Shown here piece after piece: positions 1 through 10,234 of a stretch of 64,000 nt of DNA. The notes beneath the pieces were generated by a model. The model made no database searches, was not told where the DNA came from, and saw only the letters and a list, made by a program, of their open reading frames with translations. Within the stretch, counting starts at the first letter, position 1. Each line of letters starts with the position of its first letter. The translations under genes were made by a program, and so were the position numbers. This DNA comes from Macropodus opercularis (taxonomy: Eukaryota > Chordata > Actinopteri > Anabantiformes > Osphronemidae), in NCBI GenBank assembly GCA_030770545.1, contig CM061097.1:2046501-2110500 (forward strand), read 5' to 3'.

Positions 1-1100
1 TCATCTATCTCCACATGCACCCACTCAATCTCACAAAGGGCGAGCCATGAGAATGAGAAAGCGGGAAAACTGAAGAGGCAGCTGCCTCTTTGCTCATGTG
101 AGATTGACACTGGAACTAAGAGGGTCCAATACAAAACACACACGTGCAGCCATACGCGCGGCTCGCGCATACGCTGCCATAAGTGTTCACGCAGTGGCAG
201 AACTGCTATATAGAGTCACGCACAGAATCATATGAGCTGCGTTAGCGCATACGTTCTCTCACGTCACACAAACGCGCACGCGGTCGTTCTCGCTTTCTCA
301 CCGACGGCCTCGTTTTCGCTCACCGCTAGTGGTCGTTTACTCTTCAGATTGTTCAAATTGAGCTTTTGAGACTTTTCATTTCCAAACAACAAAAACCTCG
401 CTCTCAAATTAAACAAAGATCAGCAAGGGAAATTGCCCAGGAAGACATCTGCGACTCATTTTCCCCTGGAGTATATGATTAGGAAATTCATTTATGTCTA
501 ACGTATAATTCCTGCCCGTCTTTCAAGTGGGAACGTCCACACAGTGGCCTGTGTTCTACCCCTTGGAAGAAGGAAGGAAAAGTAAGGGGAAAAACAGTCT
601 GCGGGATTGGGTTAGAAACAAAGACTAAGTTGCTCCATGCTCAGATGTTGCTAGGACTTTTGAGAGAGAGACGGGTGCCGCACGTGGCCCTCGACGCGTA
701 CTAAAGGGAATGCGGCCACGCCAAAGCAGCCTTTGTCTGGCCGGGCCTCGCGCTGGACAGATGCAGGGTCTCGTCACTCTGTGGTCTTGTAACAGTAAAT
801 AAATGCTTTTACACAATTCGCTGGCACACGTGGTCTTGGCCGATCCTCCCAAGTGGACGTCAAGCTCGCCTGTGTGTGTACGCAGCCACTTTCATACCAC
901 AGCATTTACGCTTAAGTCTCCTTGAACTGGTGGATACCATTTGTGCAGATGAGGCGGAAGCACTGGAAAGGAGCGTGAGGTGCCAGCATGCTTCCCCAGA
1001 TTCACTGAACTTTTGAAGCAGGTCTAATGACACGTGTCTGCATCCCGCTCGTGAAGTCTGGTACATTAAACGGTTTCTTGCCTGTCTCCTCTGCTCTTAG
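1..1100 (+). other. mef2c: mef2c intron (3' part)
   Basis: This stretch lies upstream of the first visible mef2c exon and ends in a pyrimidine-rich tract and AG acceptor (ctgctcttag, ending at 1100). I see no coding exon in it. The exons for the MADS-box and MEF2 domains must lie further left, outside the window. The small open frames here have no protein-like character. Confidence 0.75.
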
Positions 1101-1273
1101 GAAACGGATATGGAAACCATCGCAACTCGCCCAGTCTGCTCGTCTCTCCAGGTGGCATGAACAAGAACATGCAGACCAAGTCTCCCCCACCTATGAACTT
1201 AGGCATGAACAACCGGAAACCTGACCTGCGTGTGCTCATCCCCCCTGGCGCCAAGAACAACATGCCCTCTATT
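1101..1273 (+). CDS. mef2c: mef2c coding exon A
   Basis: The exon follows acceptor ctgctcttag and ends before donor gtgagt. Two bases complete a glycine codon begun in the previous exon (phase 1 intron); then 57 codons run from NGYGN through NSPSLLVSPGG and MNLGMNNRKPDLRV to KNNMPSI, ending in phase 0. This part of the transactivation region is almost invariant among MEF2C proteins. Confidence 0.95.
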
Positions 1274-3703
1274 GTGAGTGATCTCTGTCCCCGCGTCCCG
1301 GCGTCGCTCCTCTCACCCTCTCTTTGTACTGTCTCTTCCCACCTGCAGGGGTCTTTTGGGTTGATTTGCTGTTGTTTACTTTCTTTCCTGTGCGCTGTGC
1401 TGCTTTCATCTCTTCATATCAGACTTGGGTTGATAAGGTTAAGCCTGTGATAAGCAAAACGTGGCATTTTGTCGGTTTGACTGCTTCTTAAAGCCATACC
1501 CTCATTTAAAAATTAGCTTTGGCTCAAGTCTGAAATGCTGCCAGATGCGTGTTTGTGGATATGGCACTTAGCACAGGCCCTGACATGGCTTTAAGTTAGC
1601 TCCATTAGTTCTTAGCTTCCCTGAGATCACCTCAATTTCCGTTTGTCTTGGCTCGATCCTGCCGCAGCTCCATCCCACGATCCACACTTAGCCATCGCGG
1701 CTATTTTGTCACTCGCACAAACTAATTTGAATGTGTCACCCTCCCCTTTTAATGCCGTCAGTCTGAGGATGTCGATCTGCTGTTGGTAAGTCAGACTGCC
1801 GCTCAATTAGAATCGACTCCATTTAGAAGTCTGGCGTTCATTCAAAAGTACGTGTGGTAGTTGAGTCTTACTGAGACTGCTTGAAAAGACAACTCTTACT
1901 CCAGAGTAACTTCCACTTCTCTGTGCCGATGCTACCGGACAGCACATGTTGCGAGGGCGCATAGTGCCATCCAGTGGCGTGTCAGAATTAAAGCACCGCT
2001 CCTCCAGTCCTGTCCTTTATCTTTACACCTGCACATGCAGTGCACTGTAACACCACACGCCTACATCTCACAGCTTTTATTACCCATAATAAGGGGTAAC
2101 AAAAGAAAATACTTTCATTTCAAATCAAACCGCCATTATTTTCTTCCAACCCTCCCCTCACAGTGAAGTGTCTCTCCCTAGCTGTTGCTACCCTTGGTGT
2201 TGCCGTGGAGACCGATGATGTTACTATAGCGACAGTGGGCCCTCTGAAAGGGTGGTAAATGATAGGGTTGGCAGGGTTCAGCTGTGTCGCATGTCAAGTG
2301 ATTAATTTTCCCAGAAGTTGGCATCACATTCATACGCTCAGCATCTGTTGAGTGGAAGGAATAAAATCAAACAAAAAAAACTTTCTTGGTTTATTGCAGT
2401 TTTTTTGGTTGTTTGTTTTGTCTGGGAGTTAATTTCATGTTCTCAAGCTTTTCTTGTCTCTTTTTTTCTGTGTATTCTCTCCCCCTGTCACAGAACCAGA
2501 GAATAAACAACTCCCAGTCTGCTCAGTCACTGGCTACCCCGGTGGTATCGGTAGCGACTCCCACTTTACCAGGACAAGGCATGGGTGGTTACCCATCTGC
2601 CATCTCCACTTCTTACGGTACTGGTATGTATTTCTGTGTGTGTGTGTCCTGTGTGATGGCTGAGACTCCATTCACGTGTTTGTTCTTTGTTACCTTGAAA
2701 GAGAAAAGCAAAATCATTTCAGTTCGGTCAATAATCAGATGGTTACAACACATACAACGTGGCTCGTTTAAAGCTCTGCTTCTGAAACCTTCATCCCAGT
2801 GCGATGCAACAGTTTAAGAGCAGAGGGTGCTATTGTCTCACACGGAACAAAATGATGCATCACTGCAACATTTCCCATTTATCTGAGGTCCATTATCTTA
2901 GTTTGAACTTTTTTGGTGCAGCCTATAATTTACGTCCTCCGCTTCCTCTTTCGTTGTGTGTACGCAGAGTATTCGCTGAACAGTGCAGACCTGTCCTCCC
3001 TGTCTGGCTTCAACAGCGGCAGCTCCCTTCACCTCGGCTCAATGAGCGGGTGGCAACAACAACACCTTCAGAACATGCAGCACTCGGCTCTCGGTCAGCT
3101 GGGGTGAGTGCTTCGAGCGTAAACCGAGGCGTCGTGTTGTTGTGAAACGCATGATGTTGAGATGGCACAAATCTAAGAGTTCTCCACTGTTTTCAACTTT
3201 CACTTGCAAGAGCCGACACAAATATGACACGTTTCTGTTTTCGTGTGTGTGTTTGTGCTTGGTGCATGTTTGTGTGTGACAGGCTGACTTTAAAATCACT
3301 TTGTTCCTTTCTCTGTAACTCTGTAACCCCTTGCGTTTCCTTTCCTTCCAACAGAAATTGCTCTAGCTCTCACTTATGTCAGGGTTCAAATCTCTCCCTG
3401 CCCTCTGCTCAAAGCCTGCACATCAAGTCCGAACCTGTTTCTCCTCCTAGAGATCGCACCAGCAGCACGCCGGGGGGCTACGGTGGCGGGGTTCCACCTC
3501 CCCAGAACCCCTCGTCCCGCCAGGACTCGGGACGCTCCCCCGTTGATAGCCTGAGCAGTTGTAGCAGCTCCCACGAGGGCAGCGACCGCGATGAGCACAG
3601 GAACGAGTTCCACTCACCTCTGGGACTGGTCCGGCCCACCCTGGACGAGCGCGAGAGCCCCTCCATCAAACGGGTGCGGCTTTCCGAAGGATGGGCCACA
3701 TGA
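1101..3703 (+). CDS. mef2c: mef2c, 3' part: transcription factor MEF2C, C-terminal transactivation region (five exons)
   Basis: MEF2C is a MADS-box transcription factor of muscle, heart, neural crest and neurons that binds YTAWWWWTAR sites. Only the C-terminal ~269 residues are encoded here, in exons 1101-1273, 1762-1785, 2494-2623, 2968-3103 and 3355-3703. All junctions are GT-AG and the phases agree, leaving one open frame to TGA. Family hallmarks read directly: NGYGN near the start, MNNRKPDLRVLIPPG, SEDVDLLL (beta exon), RINNSQSAQSLATPVVSVAT, EYSLNSADLSSLSGFN, the IKSEPVSPP phospho-dependent SUMO motif, GRSPVDSLSSCSSS, and the ending KRVRLSEGWAT. These match MEF2C rather than MEF2A, B or D. 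The 5' end is missing because the gene starts outside the window. The ca/cb paralogue is undetermined. Order and orientation relative to miR-9 and tmem161b match mammals. Confidence 0.97.
1274..1761 (+). other. mef2c: mef2c intron before the beta microexon
   Basis: This 488-bp intron starts with gtgagt and ends with a long pyrimidine run and AG at 1760-1761. It is T-rich near the donor. No other feature was seen. Confidence 0.85.
1762..1785 (+). CDS. mef2c: mef2c beta microexon (24 nt)
   Basis: The 24-nt exon encodes exactly SEDVDLLL, the MEF2 beta exon. It has a pyrimidine-rich acceptor (cttttaatgccgtcag) and a consensus donor gtaagt. Both flanking junctions are phase 0, so skipping keeps the frame. 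In mammals this exon is included mainly in brain and striated muscle and raises transcriptional activity; tissue-specific inclusion here is inferred from the family. Confidence 0.95.
1786..2493 (+). other. mef2c: mef2c intron after the beta microexon
   Basis: This 708-bp intron runs from gtaagt to ccctgtcacag. A T-rich tract near 2385-2470 precedes the acceptor. Nothing else was recognised. Confidence 0.85.
2494..2623 (+). CDS. mef2c: mef2c coding exon C
   Basis: The exon encodes NQRINNSQSAQSLATP, then VVSVATPTLPGQGMGGYPSA and ISTSYGT, and ends with the first base of the next glutamate codon (phase 1). It lies between cccctgtcacag and donor gtatgt. The sequence is nearly identical to mammalian MEF2C over this segment. 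Confidence 0.96.
2624..2967 (+). other. mef2c: mef2c intron
   Basis: This 344-bp phase 1 intron runs from gtatgt to tgtgtacgcag. No feature was seen inside it. Confidence 0.85.
2968..3103 (+). CDS. mef2c: mef2c coding exon D
   Basis: The exon encodes EYSLNSADLSSLSGFNSG, then SSLHLGSMSGWQQQHLQNMQ and HSALGQLG. The last glycine codon is split by the following intron. The donor is gtgagt at 3104. It corresponds to the mammalian segment EYSLSSADLSSLSGFN. Confidence 0.96.
3104..3354 (+). other. mef2c: mef2c last intron
   Basis: This 251-bp intron runs from gtgagt to tttccttccaacag. It contains a short GT-rich tract near 3241-3280 and no other feature. Confidence 0.85.
3355..3703 (+). CDS. mef2c: mef2c last coding exon with gamma region and stop
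   Basis: This exon completes the split glycine, then encodes NCSSSHLCQGSNLSLPSAQS, LHIKSEPVSPPRDR, a Gly/Pro-rich stretch, GRSPVDSLSSCSSS, HRNEFHSPLGL and the terminal RLSEGWAT, then TGA at 3701-3703. IKSEPVSPP is a phospho-dependent SUMO motif (lysine codon 3425-3427, SP serine 3440-3442), a repressive switch in MEF2 proteins. The gamma-equivalent segment (3428-3550) is 41 codons against 32 in mammals, enlarged by a Gly/Pro insertion. The C-terminal basic stretch KRVRL matches the MEF2C nuclear-localisation tail. Confidence 0.96.
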
Positions 3704-3944
3704 TAGCTCAGTCCTCTCCCCAGCAGTGCCCCGAGTTGCCCTGAGCTCCCACCAACGCAGCGTTACGACGCCCCCCCGACGCCAGCTTCTTCCTCTCCCT
3801 CCTCTCGCTCGATACCATGAGTCACTCACACCCAACTCCATCGCCGCTCTCCTCTTATCACTTTAACGCTGAAGGAACGAAAAGGGACAACCCTTTTCAA
3901 AACCCGTTTGTAATTTTTAATTTTATTTTGTTTTCCTTTGCTGA

Positions 3945-3982
3945 GTGTGTGTGTGTGTGTGCGTGTGTGTGTGTGTGTGTGT
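3945..3982 (+). repeat. (GT)n microsatellite in the mef2c 3' UTR
   Basis: A 38-bp GT dinucleotide run with one GC interruption, 240 bp after the stop codon. Confidence 0.95.
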
Positions 3983-4113
3983 TACATATTGACATGATAT
4001 AAACCAGTGGGGTGTTGTAATGGGGCTTTGGGAGGGTGCGTGTTTTGGGATCGGGGGTATTTTTCTTGGGGAACTATGCATAAATTGTATTGTGTGTGCA
4101 TAAAAAGAATCAC

Positions 4114-4161
4114 ATATGCATATATCTTTACACGTGTGTGTATGTGTACATATATGCATAT
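4114..4161 (+). other. Inverted repeat / stem-loop in the mef2c 3' UTR
   Basis: A perfect 12-bp inverted repeat (ATATGCATATAT at 4114-4125, complement at 4150-4161) encloses a 24-nt GT-rich loop. It could form an RNA hairpin. Each arm is also nearly self-palindromic around TATGCATA. The function is unknown. Confidence 0.6.
4145..4152 (+). promoter_or_regulatory. Pumilio-type site (TGTACATA)
   Basis: An exact match to the PUM recognition element UGUANAUA. It overlaps the 3' arm of the inverted repeat at 4114-4161, so folding could hide it. Binding is inferred. Confidence 0.4.
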
Positions 4162-4440
4162 CAATGAATAAACAAAAAAAATTGTCAGGTACTCTGTTTC
4201 ATAAAACGTACTTACAATTTGCCTCAGCGATATATCAGTGACTAGAGACAAACAACAAAAAAGAAAAAAAAAACCTACCGTGGGAGTGAGTGTGTACAGT
4301 GGCAAACACCTTAGCACTTGAGTTGGACAGACGACGCGTGTACAGTGTGAGTTTCCTTTCTATATACCTTCTCTGCAGTTCTCCCTCGCAAAATGTGTGT
4401 TAACATTAGATGATGTCATGTTGCAGGTTCAACGTATTTA

Positions 4441-4448
4441 TGTAAATA
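4441..4448 (+). promoter_or_regulatory. Pumilio-type site (TGTAAATA)
   Basis: A second exact UGUANAUA match in the proximal mef2c 3' UTR, directly after an ATTTA pentamer. Pumilio proteins bind such sites to repress or destabilise mRNAs; use here is inferred. Confidence 0.4.
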
Positions 4449-5971
4449 GAGGGTCAAGGGTCGAAGGGCAGGGGTCAAAAGTTGACAGACATTACAAGAT
4501 TTATTTACTCATTAAATGAAAAGCTATTATGCAACATTTGAAGGATTGTACAGGTAAACTGGCAAATCCAATTCTAGACGCGTGGAACCTTTGAGGCCGT
4601 GACGAACGGAGCTGAGCGAGGACCACCCTTTGATCTAAGAGCTATGTTAGTGTACTCAGAAAACTCTGGATCTAGTATTAACTACTCAGTATTAATAAAC
4701 AAAAGGAAAAATAAAAAAAACAATTGTACGATACACTTGCTTATATTTTCATATGAAAGGAATCCAATGCAAAGCATTTTTGTGGCTTTTTGTAGTTTCT
4801 ATAAGCCAGAATGTGTTTTTTGATAGCTTTGCTAATAAGAGATGGATAGTTCACCCAGAGGGGAAATGTCAGGGCTTCGAAGCCGTAAGCCATGAAAACA
4901 AACTGAGATCCTATGCTTTGCTGAACTGTTTTATCTTTGTAGAGGTTTGTTTTTAAACGTGTATTTCTAATTATATATAACAATGGTAATATTAAGAATC
5001 TTTAAAAAAAAATCTGTGAAATTAACATGCTTGTGTATAGCTTTCTAATATATAAATATATATAATGATTTTTGTTGGTTTCATAGTGGAGTTTCTATGT
5101 GCAGTCGCACATGTTGTTGGTTTGTTTGATTTGAGCCCTGAATGATGCTGTTCGGGGGTGTATTTAGTCTAACCTTAAAAACCAGCTGGAAAGCATTGCC
5201 AGGGTTTGTGTGACAGGAAGGACAGGCCTTAATGTCTGTTAGTGGAAAATGTCACGAGACTGGAACTGGGGACGACACGGAGGAGAATGTTAATACATGA
5301 CGTACACGGAAATACGACCGAGCCTCAGTCCTTCACATATTTCACTCCAATCGGCTCATTTGATGCAGTGAACCTCATAACAAACGTGTTGTGGTTATTT
5401 TTCACTTCACCTGAAATCCAGAGTCCCGCTTCATCCCGGCCCAGTCGGCACAATCTTTCTTTTAAAGCACATTGATCTAACCTGATTTTGCAAGAGCATT
5501 GTGATTAATTATCGCCCATCTTTTGCGAGTCTAATCCGATTGTGCGTCGTCCTGTGACTCCTCATGTTCCACTCTCCAGAGCCGGGTTCCACGTTATTTA
5601 CCACGTGTCACTAACTGTTCAGCATCAGATACACAAAAATAAACTGATCATGCTGGTAAATGGGAGAAGCACAAGTGTTTATTTTAGATAAATAGCTGTT
5701 CTGATTTCCTCTTTTTTAAACAACAGAATTAGCCACATATCTCTCTGCCTCCCACTCCCGTATCTGCTGTCATTTAAGTGTTGATATTTCTATGTGCATA
5801 TTTCATGCAGGTTCACATTGTTGTTACTGTAAACAGTCTGTGTAGTCAAACAGGGGCAGAGCCTCTTTAACGGTGTTCTTCTCTCTTTCTCTCTCTTTTT
5901 TTATAATTCAATACAAAAAGGCTGAGAAAAAAAAATAAACATGATGTTTCAGGCAGTATAAATGTGGAGAA

Positions 5972-5978
5972 ACCAAAG
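5972..5978 (+). promoter_or_regulatory. miR-9-5p seed match (7mer-m8)
   Basis: ACCAAAG is complementary to miR-9-5p positions 2-8; the following base is C, so this is a 7mer-m8 site. It lies in the distal part of the inferred mef2c 3' UTR, 9.6 kb upstream of the miR-9 hairpin on the same strand. Confidence 0.4.
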
Positions 5979-6309
5979 CCAGTGGCATTTCTATGTTGTA
6001 AAGTCAACTTTTATTTTCACATTCATTTATGGTTTTTGCAAGCATTGAAACAAGACAATAAAAGAATTTGCTCAAATGTACAATTGGTTTCACATTTTAA
6101 TCAAATGCAGCTTTACCTCAAGTTGCACTGTCAGAACCAACCACGGTCGTTTTGTTGTGACTTTGTGAGAAGCGTCGAGGTCGCGGGTGAACCAACAGTC
6201 ATTCAGGCCCGATCATGTAAAACACTTGATCAAACGCTCTGCTGTTTTCTGAAACAAAGCCGTTGTTCTGATGGGTGGTCAGAGTGCTGTAGTTTTGACA
6301 ATAATTTGA

Positions 6310-6317
6310 ACCAAAGA
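6310..6317 (+). promoter_or_regulatory. miR-9-5p seed match (8mer)
   Basis: ACCAAAGA is the full 8mer target site for miR-9-5p (seed match plus A opposite position 1). It lies 332 bp downstream of the 7mer site, within the inferred mef2c 3' UTR if the distal polyadenylation signal is used. Confidence 0.45.
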
Positions 6318-7158
6318 CGTGGATGAAAATTGTCTTTTTGTCTTTGTTTTATTTTGTTTTGGTTTTGCTTTTCTGTAAATCGAAAGCCATTATTTTTCAT
6401 CTTCTGTTGATTAGTTGTTGATCTCTGTCATTATTAGAAATGTTTGACCTCAGCTGATGTTTTCATAAGTCACTTGCAGTGCAAAGGGGAGACCATACAC
6501 CTGTACAGCCATGTGAAGTAACATGCCATTGCTTAAGGTCCCAGCGTTCACACGGGATTCTCTGTTGCTCCACCGTCTTTGTGGTTTATTTAAGTTGTAT
6601 TCAGAAGCTTAAAAGGAAAAAAAAAGACTATTATGTTAAAATGCTTCAAAAGTCAGTCTGCAATATCAATGTAGCTTGTATAAACCTGGAAAAGGTGGAG
6701 GTTTGAAACTAATGTTTTCTGGAAGGCGAGAGCGGCTTTCAGCGGCATAAGCTGGCCTTTGTCGCCACTTGAGACTAAGATGGTATTAAATTAATTCACA
6801 TCTGTGTAACTCAAGGGACTTGATTCAGCTGGATGTAGTGGAAACGTACGGGGATGAAATAAAAGTGTCCTCTGCTGGAGGGAAAGGCTGTTTGTATTTT
6901 GCAGAGATTTCAGTAAAGTTACTGGCTTTCTTAGTTATCCTGGTGTCACTTGGTGTGGTTTCATTGTGTTTCACTTGTTTCTACATGCATCCCAACAGAG
7001 AGACCACAAAAACCTCAGCAAAGGGAAACAAACCAAACGCACCAACATGAAAACACTGTCAGCTCGGTGCAGCAGCAACAAAACAAAATGCATGACAGTA
7101 AAAGCAACAAGACGGTGGCTCATTCACACGTTTGCTTCCTTCTCTTCATTGTAAAACA

Positions 7159-7170
7159 AATAAAAATAAA
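7159..7170 (+). promoter_or_regulatory. Tandem polyadenylation signals (candidate distal mef2c mRNA end)
   Basis: Two overlapping-spaced AATAAA hexamers start at 7159 and 7165. A GT/T-rich element follows ~20 bp downstream, the usual vertebrate cleavage layout. Confidence 0.5.
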
Positions 7171-7190
7171 TATTAGGGAGAAAGGTGTTT

Positions 7191-8956
7191 ATTATTTATT
7201 TTAAGCCAAGGTGTAAAATACAGTGGCACCAACGATCTTAGTAAAACACTACATCAGTTCAATAAACCATTCAAACACAGTGTGGACACTGGTACAAACA
7301 CAGGCCTGTAGCCCTGCGTCCTTCGTTCCTCAGTGACGGCGAAAAAGAAAAAGAGGCACAAATTAAGCTTCTTCAGTAAAATGAATAGTTGTTTTTCATT
7401 TTTCTGTTTTCCAGCAACAAATCATTAAGAAGGCGACTGAGCCATTTTCTTATAACCAAATGCTTCATATTAAGACAGTGAATGACGCGCGTGACTTCTG
7501 AAAGCAACAGTCACACCGTTATTAGATGATGGTGATGATGATGATGGTGATGATGGTCGTGACTGCGGTACGTTTTATGCACGAACGCACCTGTTTTATC
7601 TCCGCGGGTTTTGGTGCGTGTTGCTTTTGGTCAACAGAAGTTTCCGTTATAGAAATAGAGCAAACAAGCAAACGAAAATACACGGAAATAACGCGTCTGA
7701 CCTCCGCATGAAGCTTGGTATCTGGAATCATAGTTTTTTTTTCGTTACAATTTAACATTTACGTGCTGGTGTCGTTTGAAAATATCAGGTTCACGTCGCC
7801 AAAAAGCTCCAGGTTTCAAATCAAAGACCGATCTATTGGGTTATTTCAGTTCCGTCAAGTAGCTGTTTAAATCTGAAATGTGGCGTCTTTATCCCAATGA
7901 TTTTCAAAGGTCTGATTAAATAAACAAGAGTTTATAATTATTACACCTCCGTGAATTATTATTTTGAATAGGGAAAAAGCAGGCAACACTCTTAACTATG
8001 CTCCTGTTCCCACTCATGCGTTTGCGCCTGTTACTGTAAAATAATTCTAAATGACAGTTTTAATATAGTTTTGTGGATCAAATTCGATTTGTTTTTATCT
8101 AAAACAAATGTTTAAAGCTGCCAAACGTGCATTTAAAATGCAATCTGGAAAACACGCGTCATGACATGTTGTTGCCACGAAGAACAATAAACATGTGATG
8201 GAGCTTTTTTAAAACACGAACAGTTGCAGAGTGATGATCGCATCGTTTCTGTGCAGTTCTAACTAATGCTGCGTTCCACTGTTAACGCCATTACACACAG
8301 GGTGAAGTCATGTAGACAGTGGACATGTCTGTCAGAAATAATCTACCCGCGTATTTGCATAAAAGCTCAGGCTGATAAAAAAACGGCTTTGCTAAAATCT
8401 AAGATCCGCGTCAAACGTAAAACCAAGAGGAGGCTGAAGAAACATGTCAACGAGCTTTAGGAACAAACAAAACAACATTTAATTAACTGAATAAATCAAG
8501 ATGCCATTTAAATGTACTAACAGCCACAACGTGGCTTTAATGGAACACGTGTTTTGCTCTTAATCTAATTTCGGCTGCATCTGCCGAGTTAGTCTCTTCT
8601 ACAGATGAAAGTGACGTGAGACGCTCTTCACTGCTTTCATTCTGCCTGAAGATTCACTTGGAGACATTCTCCCAAATCACCACTAGATGTCACCGTTTAG
8701 CCGCCTAGGCGCCACCTCCCCACCTTCATCCTCCTCATCCTCCATCTCCAAAGCTGTTCGCATGGCTCCACAGCACCTACATAAACCTGTGAGCGCGTAA
8801 CGGCACCAGCAACCTCTGCGTGCGGCCAGTGCCTGGCTCCTCAGTCCGTCCGCACATCATCTACAGCATTTAGATTAGAGCGTGATTTAACCAAAAGAGC
8901 AGCGCACTGAAATGTAGAAGTACAGTATAATGTTAAAGATAGGTTAGAGCAATGAC
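7191..8956. other. Spacer, no gene seen
   Basis: AT-rich DNA beyond the likely mef2c end. It holds one octamer (ATTTGCAT, 8353-8360) and a trinucleotide repeat at 7525-7556. Open frames are short and not protein-like. Confidence 0.6.
7525..7556 (+). repeat. (GAT)n imperfect microsatellite
   Basis: A run of GATGATGGT-type trinucleotides, 32 bp, with GGT interruptions. Confidence 0.85.

Positions 8957-9031
<75 letters not shown>
8957..9031 (+). repeat. (AAT)25 microsatellite
   Basis: Twenty-five uninterrupted AAT units (75 bp). Poly-Ile and poly-Tyr frames on the complementary strand are artefacts of this repeat. Confidence 0.98.
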
Positions 9032-9033
<2 letters not shown>

Positions 9034-10229
9034 AGCATTTTAAGTGGCACCTTTCAAAGGCAGGTAAGCTGTAAAACAAAAGCTCGTGTTTCATTGGACG
9101 CGCTTTAAACTTCAATTTTTAAGGTTAATCTCTTCTTATTACAAACTAATAAATCCGAAGAATCTATTTTTTCACGCAGTATATGATTTATTTCTCCCGT
9201 AGTGTTTGCAGAGCAGAATATTATCGCCTACTTTTTTTTTGTTTGCTCGTATTAAAGTAAACATCGGGCTGTTATGGCCGAATATTCTCCATAAACGTTA
9301 AACAGGCGTGTGAGTAGAAGCGAAGGGATCATTTTGATTGTCTCAGCTTTTAACCACGTCGTGTTTATGGCTTCTCTGAAATCAGTATTTCTCCCTTCGT
9401 GCAGCACGAGGCCTGGTGGTTGTATCATCACCGAGCGCCGAAGAGAACAGAATCTAATCCAGTGTCAACACACGTGTCTCTCATATGCGGGACGAGGATC
9501 AGAGAACAGAGCGACGGGCTGCTCACGTTACTCACTGTGTTGGTCACAAATGCAGGCCAGTGGCTTTGAAATGCAGGTGAGAACAGATCTGAGGCGGCTT
9601 CTCCCAAAAGCAGGTGATGGGATCGAAAAGACATCAAATACTTTCTGAAATGTCATCTCACCTGGCAAAAGTAAAACGCATAGTAATTGATAGTTGGGTC
9701 TAGTTAAACGAACGGGCTTTGTTTTGTTGTGTTGGCCTTTTTATGTTTGGCAAGAAAGTGGAAATGTGACTCCCAGAAACTTCCATCCTGCTACGTTGCT
9801 ACCAGCTATGAGTAAACGGTGCGTTTCGGTGTTCGGGGCTCAGCATAGGTGGGGACACGGACTCCCGTGGATTTGAATATCTCTACGTGCAGCCAGCCTG
9901 ACCACTGGTGTTGAGCCACGAGCAGTTTAAGAACAAGGTTGAATGACGAGGGGAGCAGCCTCTCGGGGCTGCGTCCGCTCTGGCCGCTGTAGCATAAACT
10001 TTGTCCTCCTGGAAAATCGTCCCGTCAACATGACAGAGAGGTGGCACGTAACGAAGAGCGAGCAGCGGCAGCGTGATTGGATTTGTGTTAATTGGAGGTA
10101 AGTTGAAGGACTTAATTTAAGACGGGGCGAGATCACAAAGACGCACAAAGTCTACACGTTAAGACATTAACACGAAAAAGCAGAGACGGGCTCGTTAAAC
10201 AGGAAGATCCGTCTTTTAGACTTGGCACC
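9032..10229. other. Spacer, no gene seen
   Basis: Unique sequence with rising CpG frequency toward the right. A 112-codon open frame at 9310-9648 has no recognisable motif and its length is within chance expectation. Confidence 0.55.
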
Positions 10230-10234
10230 ATGTG

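Larger units (their letters stand above)
3704..7190 (+). other. mef2c: mef2c 3' UTR (inferred extent)
   Basis: The AT-rich DNA after the mef2c stop codon has no coding signature. AATAAA hexamers occur at 4167, 4694, 5638, 5934, 6057, 6858, 7159 and 7165. The pair at 7159/7165, followed by a GT/T-rich stretch (7187-7201), is the best candidate distal cleavage signal, giving a UTR of ~3.5 kb. Mammalian MEF2C also has a multi-kilobase 3' UTR. Shorter forms ending after 4172, 4699 or 5643 are possible. The boundary is inferred, not seen. Confidence 0.55.

Noticed and set aside
8841..9050. Poly-Tyr/poly-Ile minus-strand frames
   Set aside because: They are translations of the (AAT)25 microsatellite.
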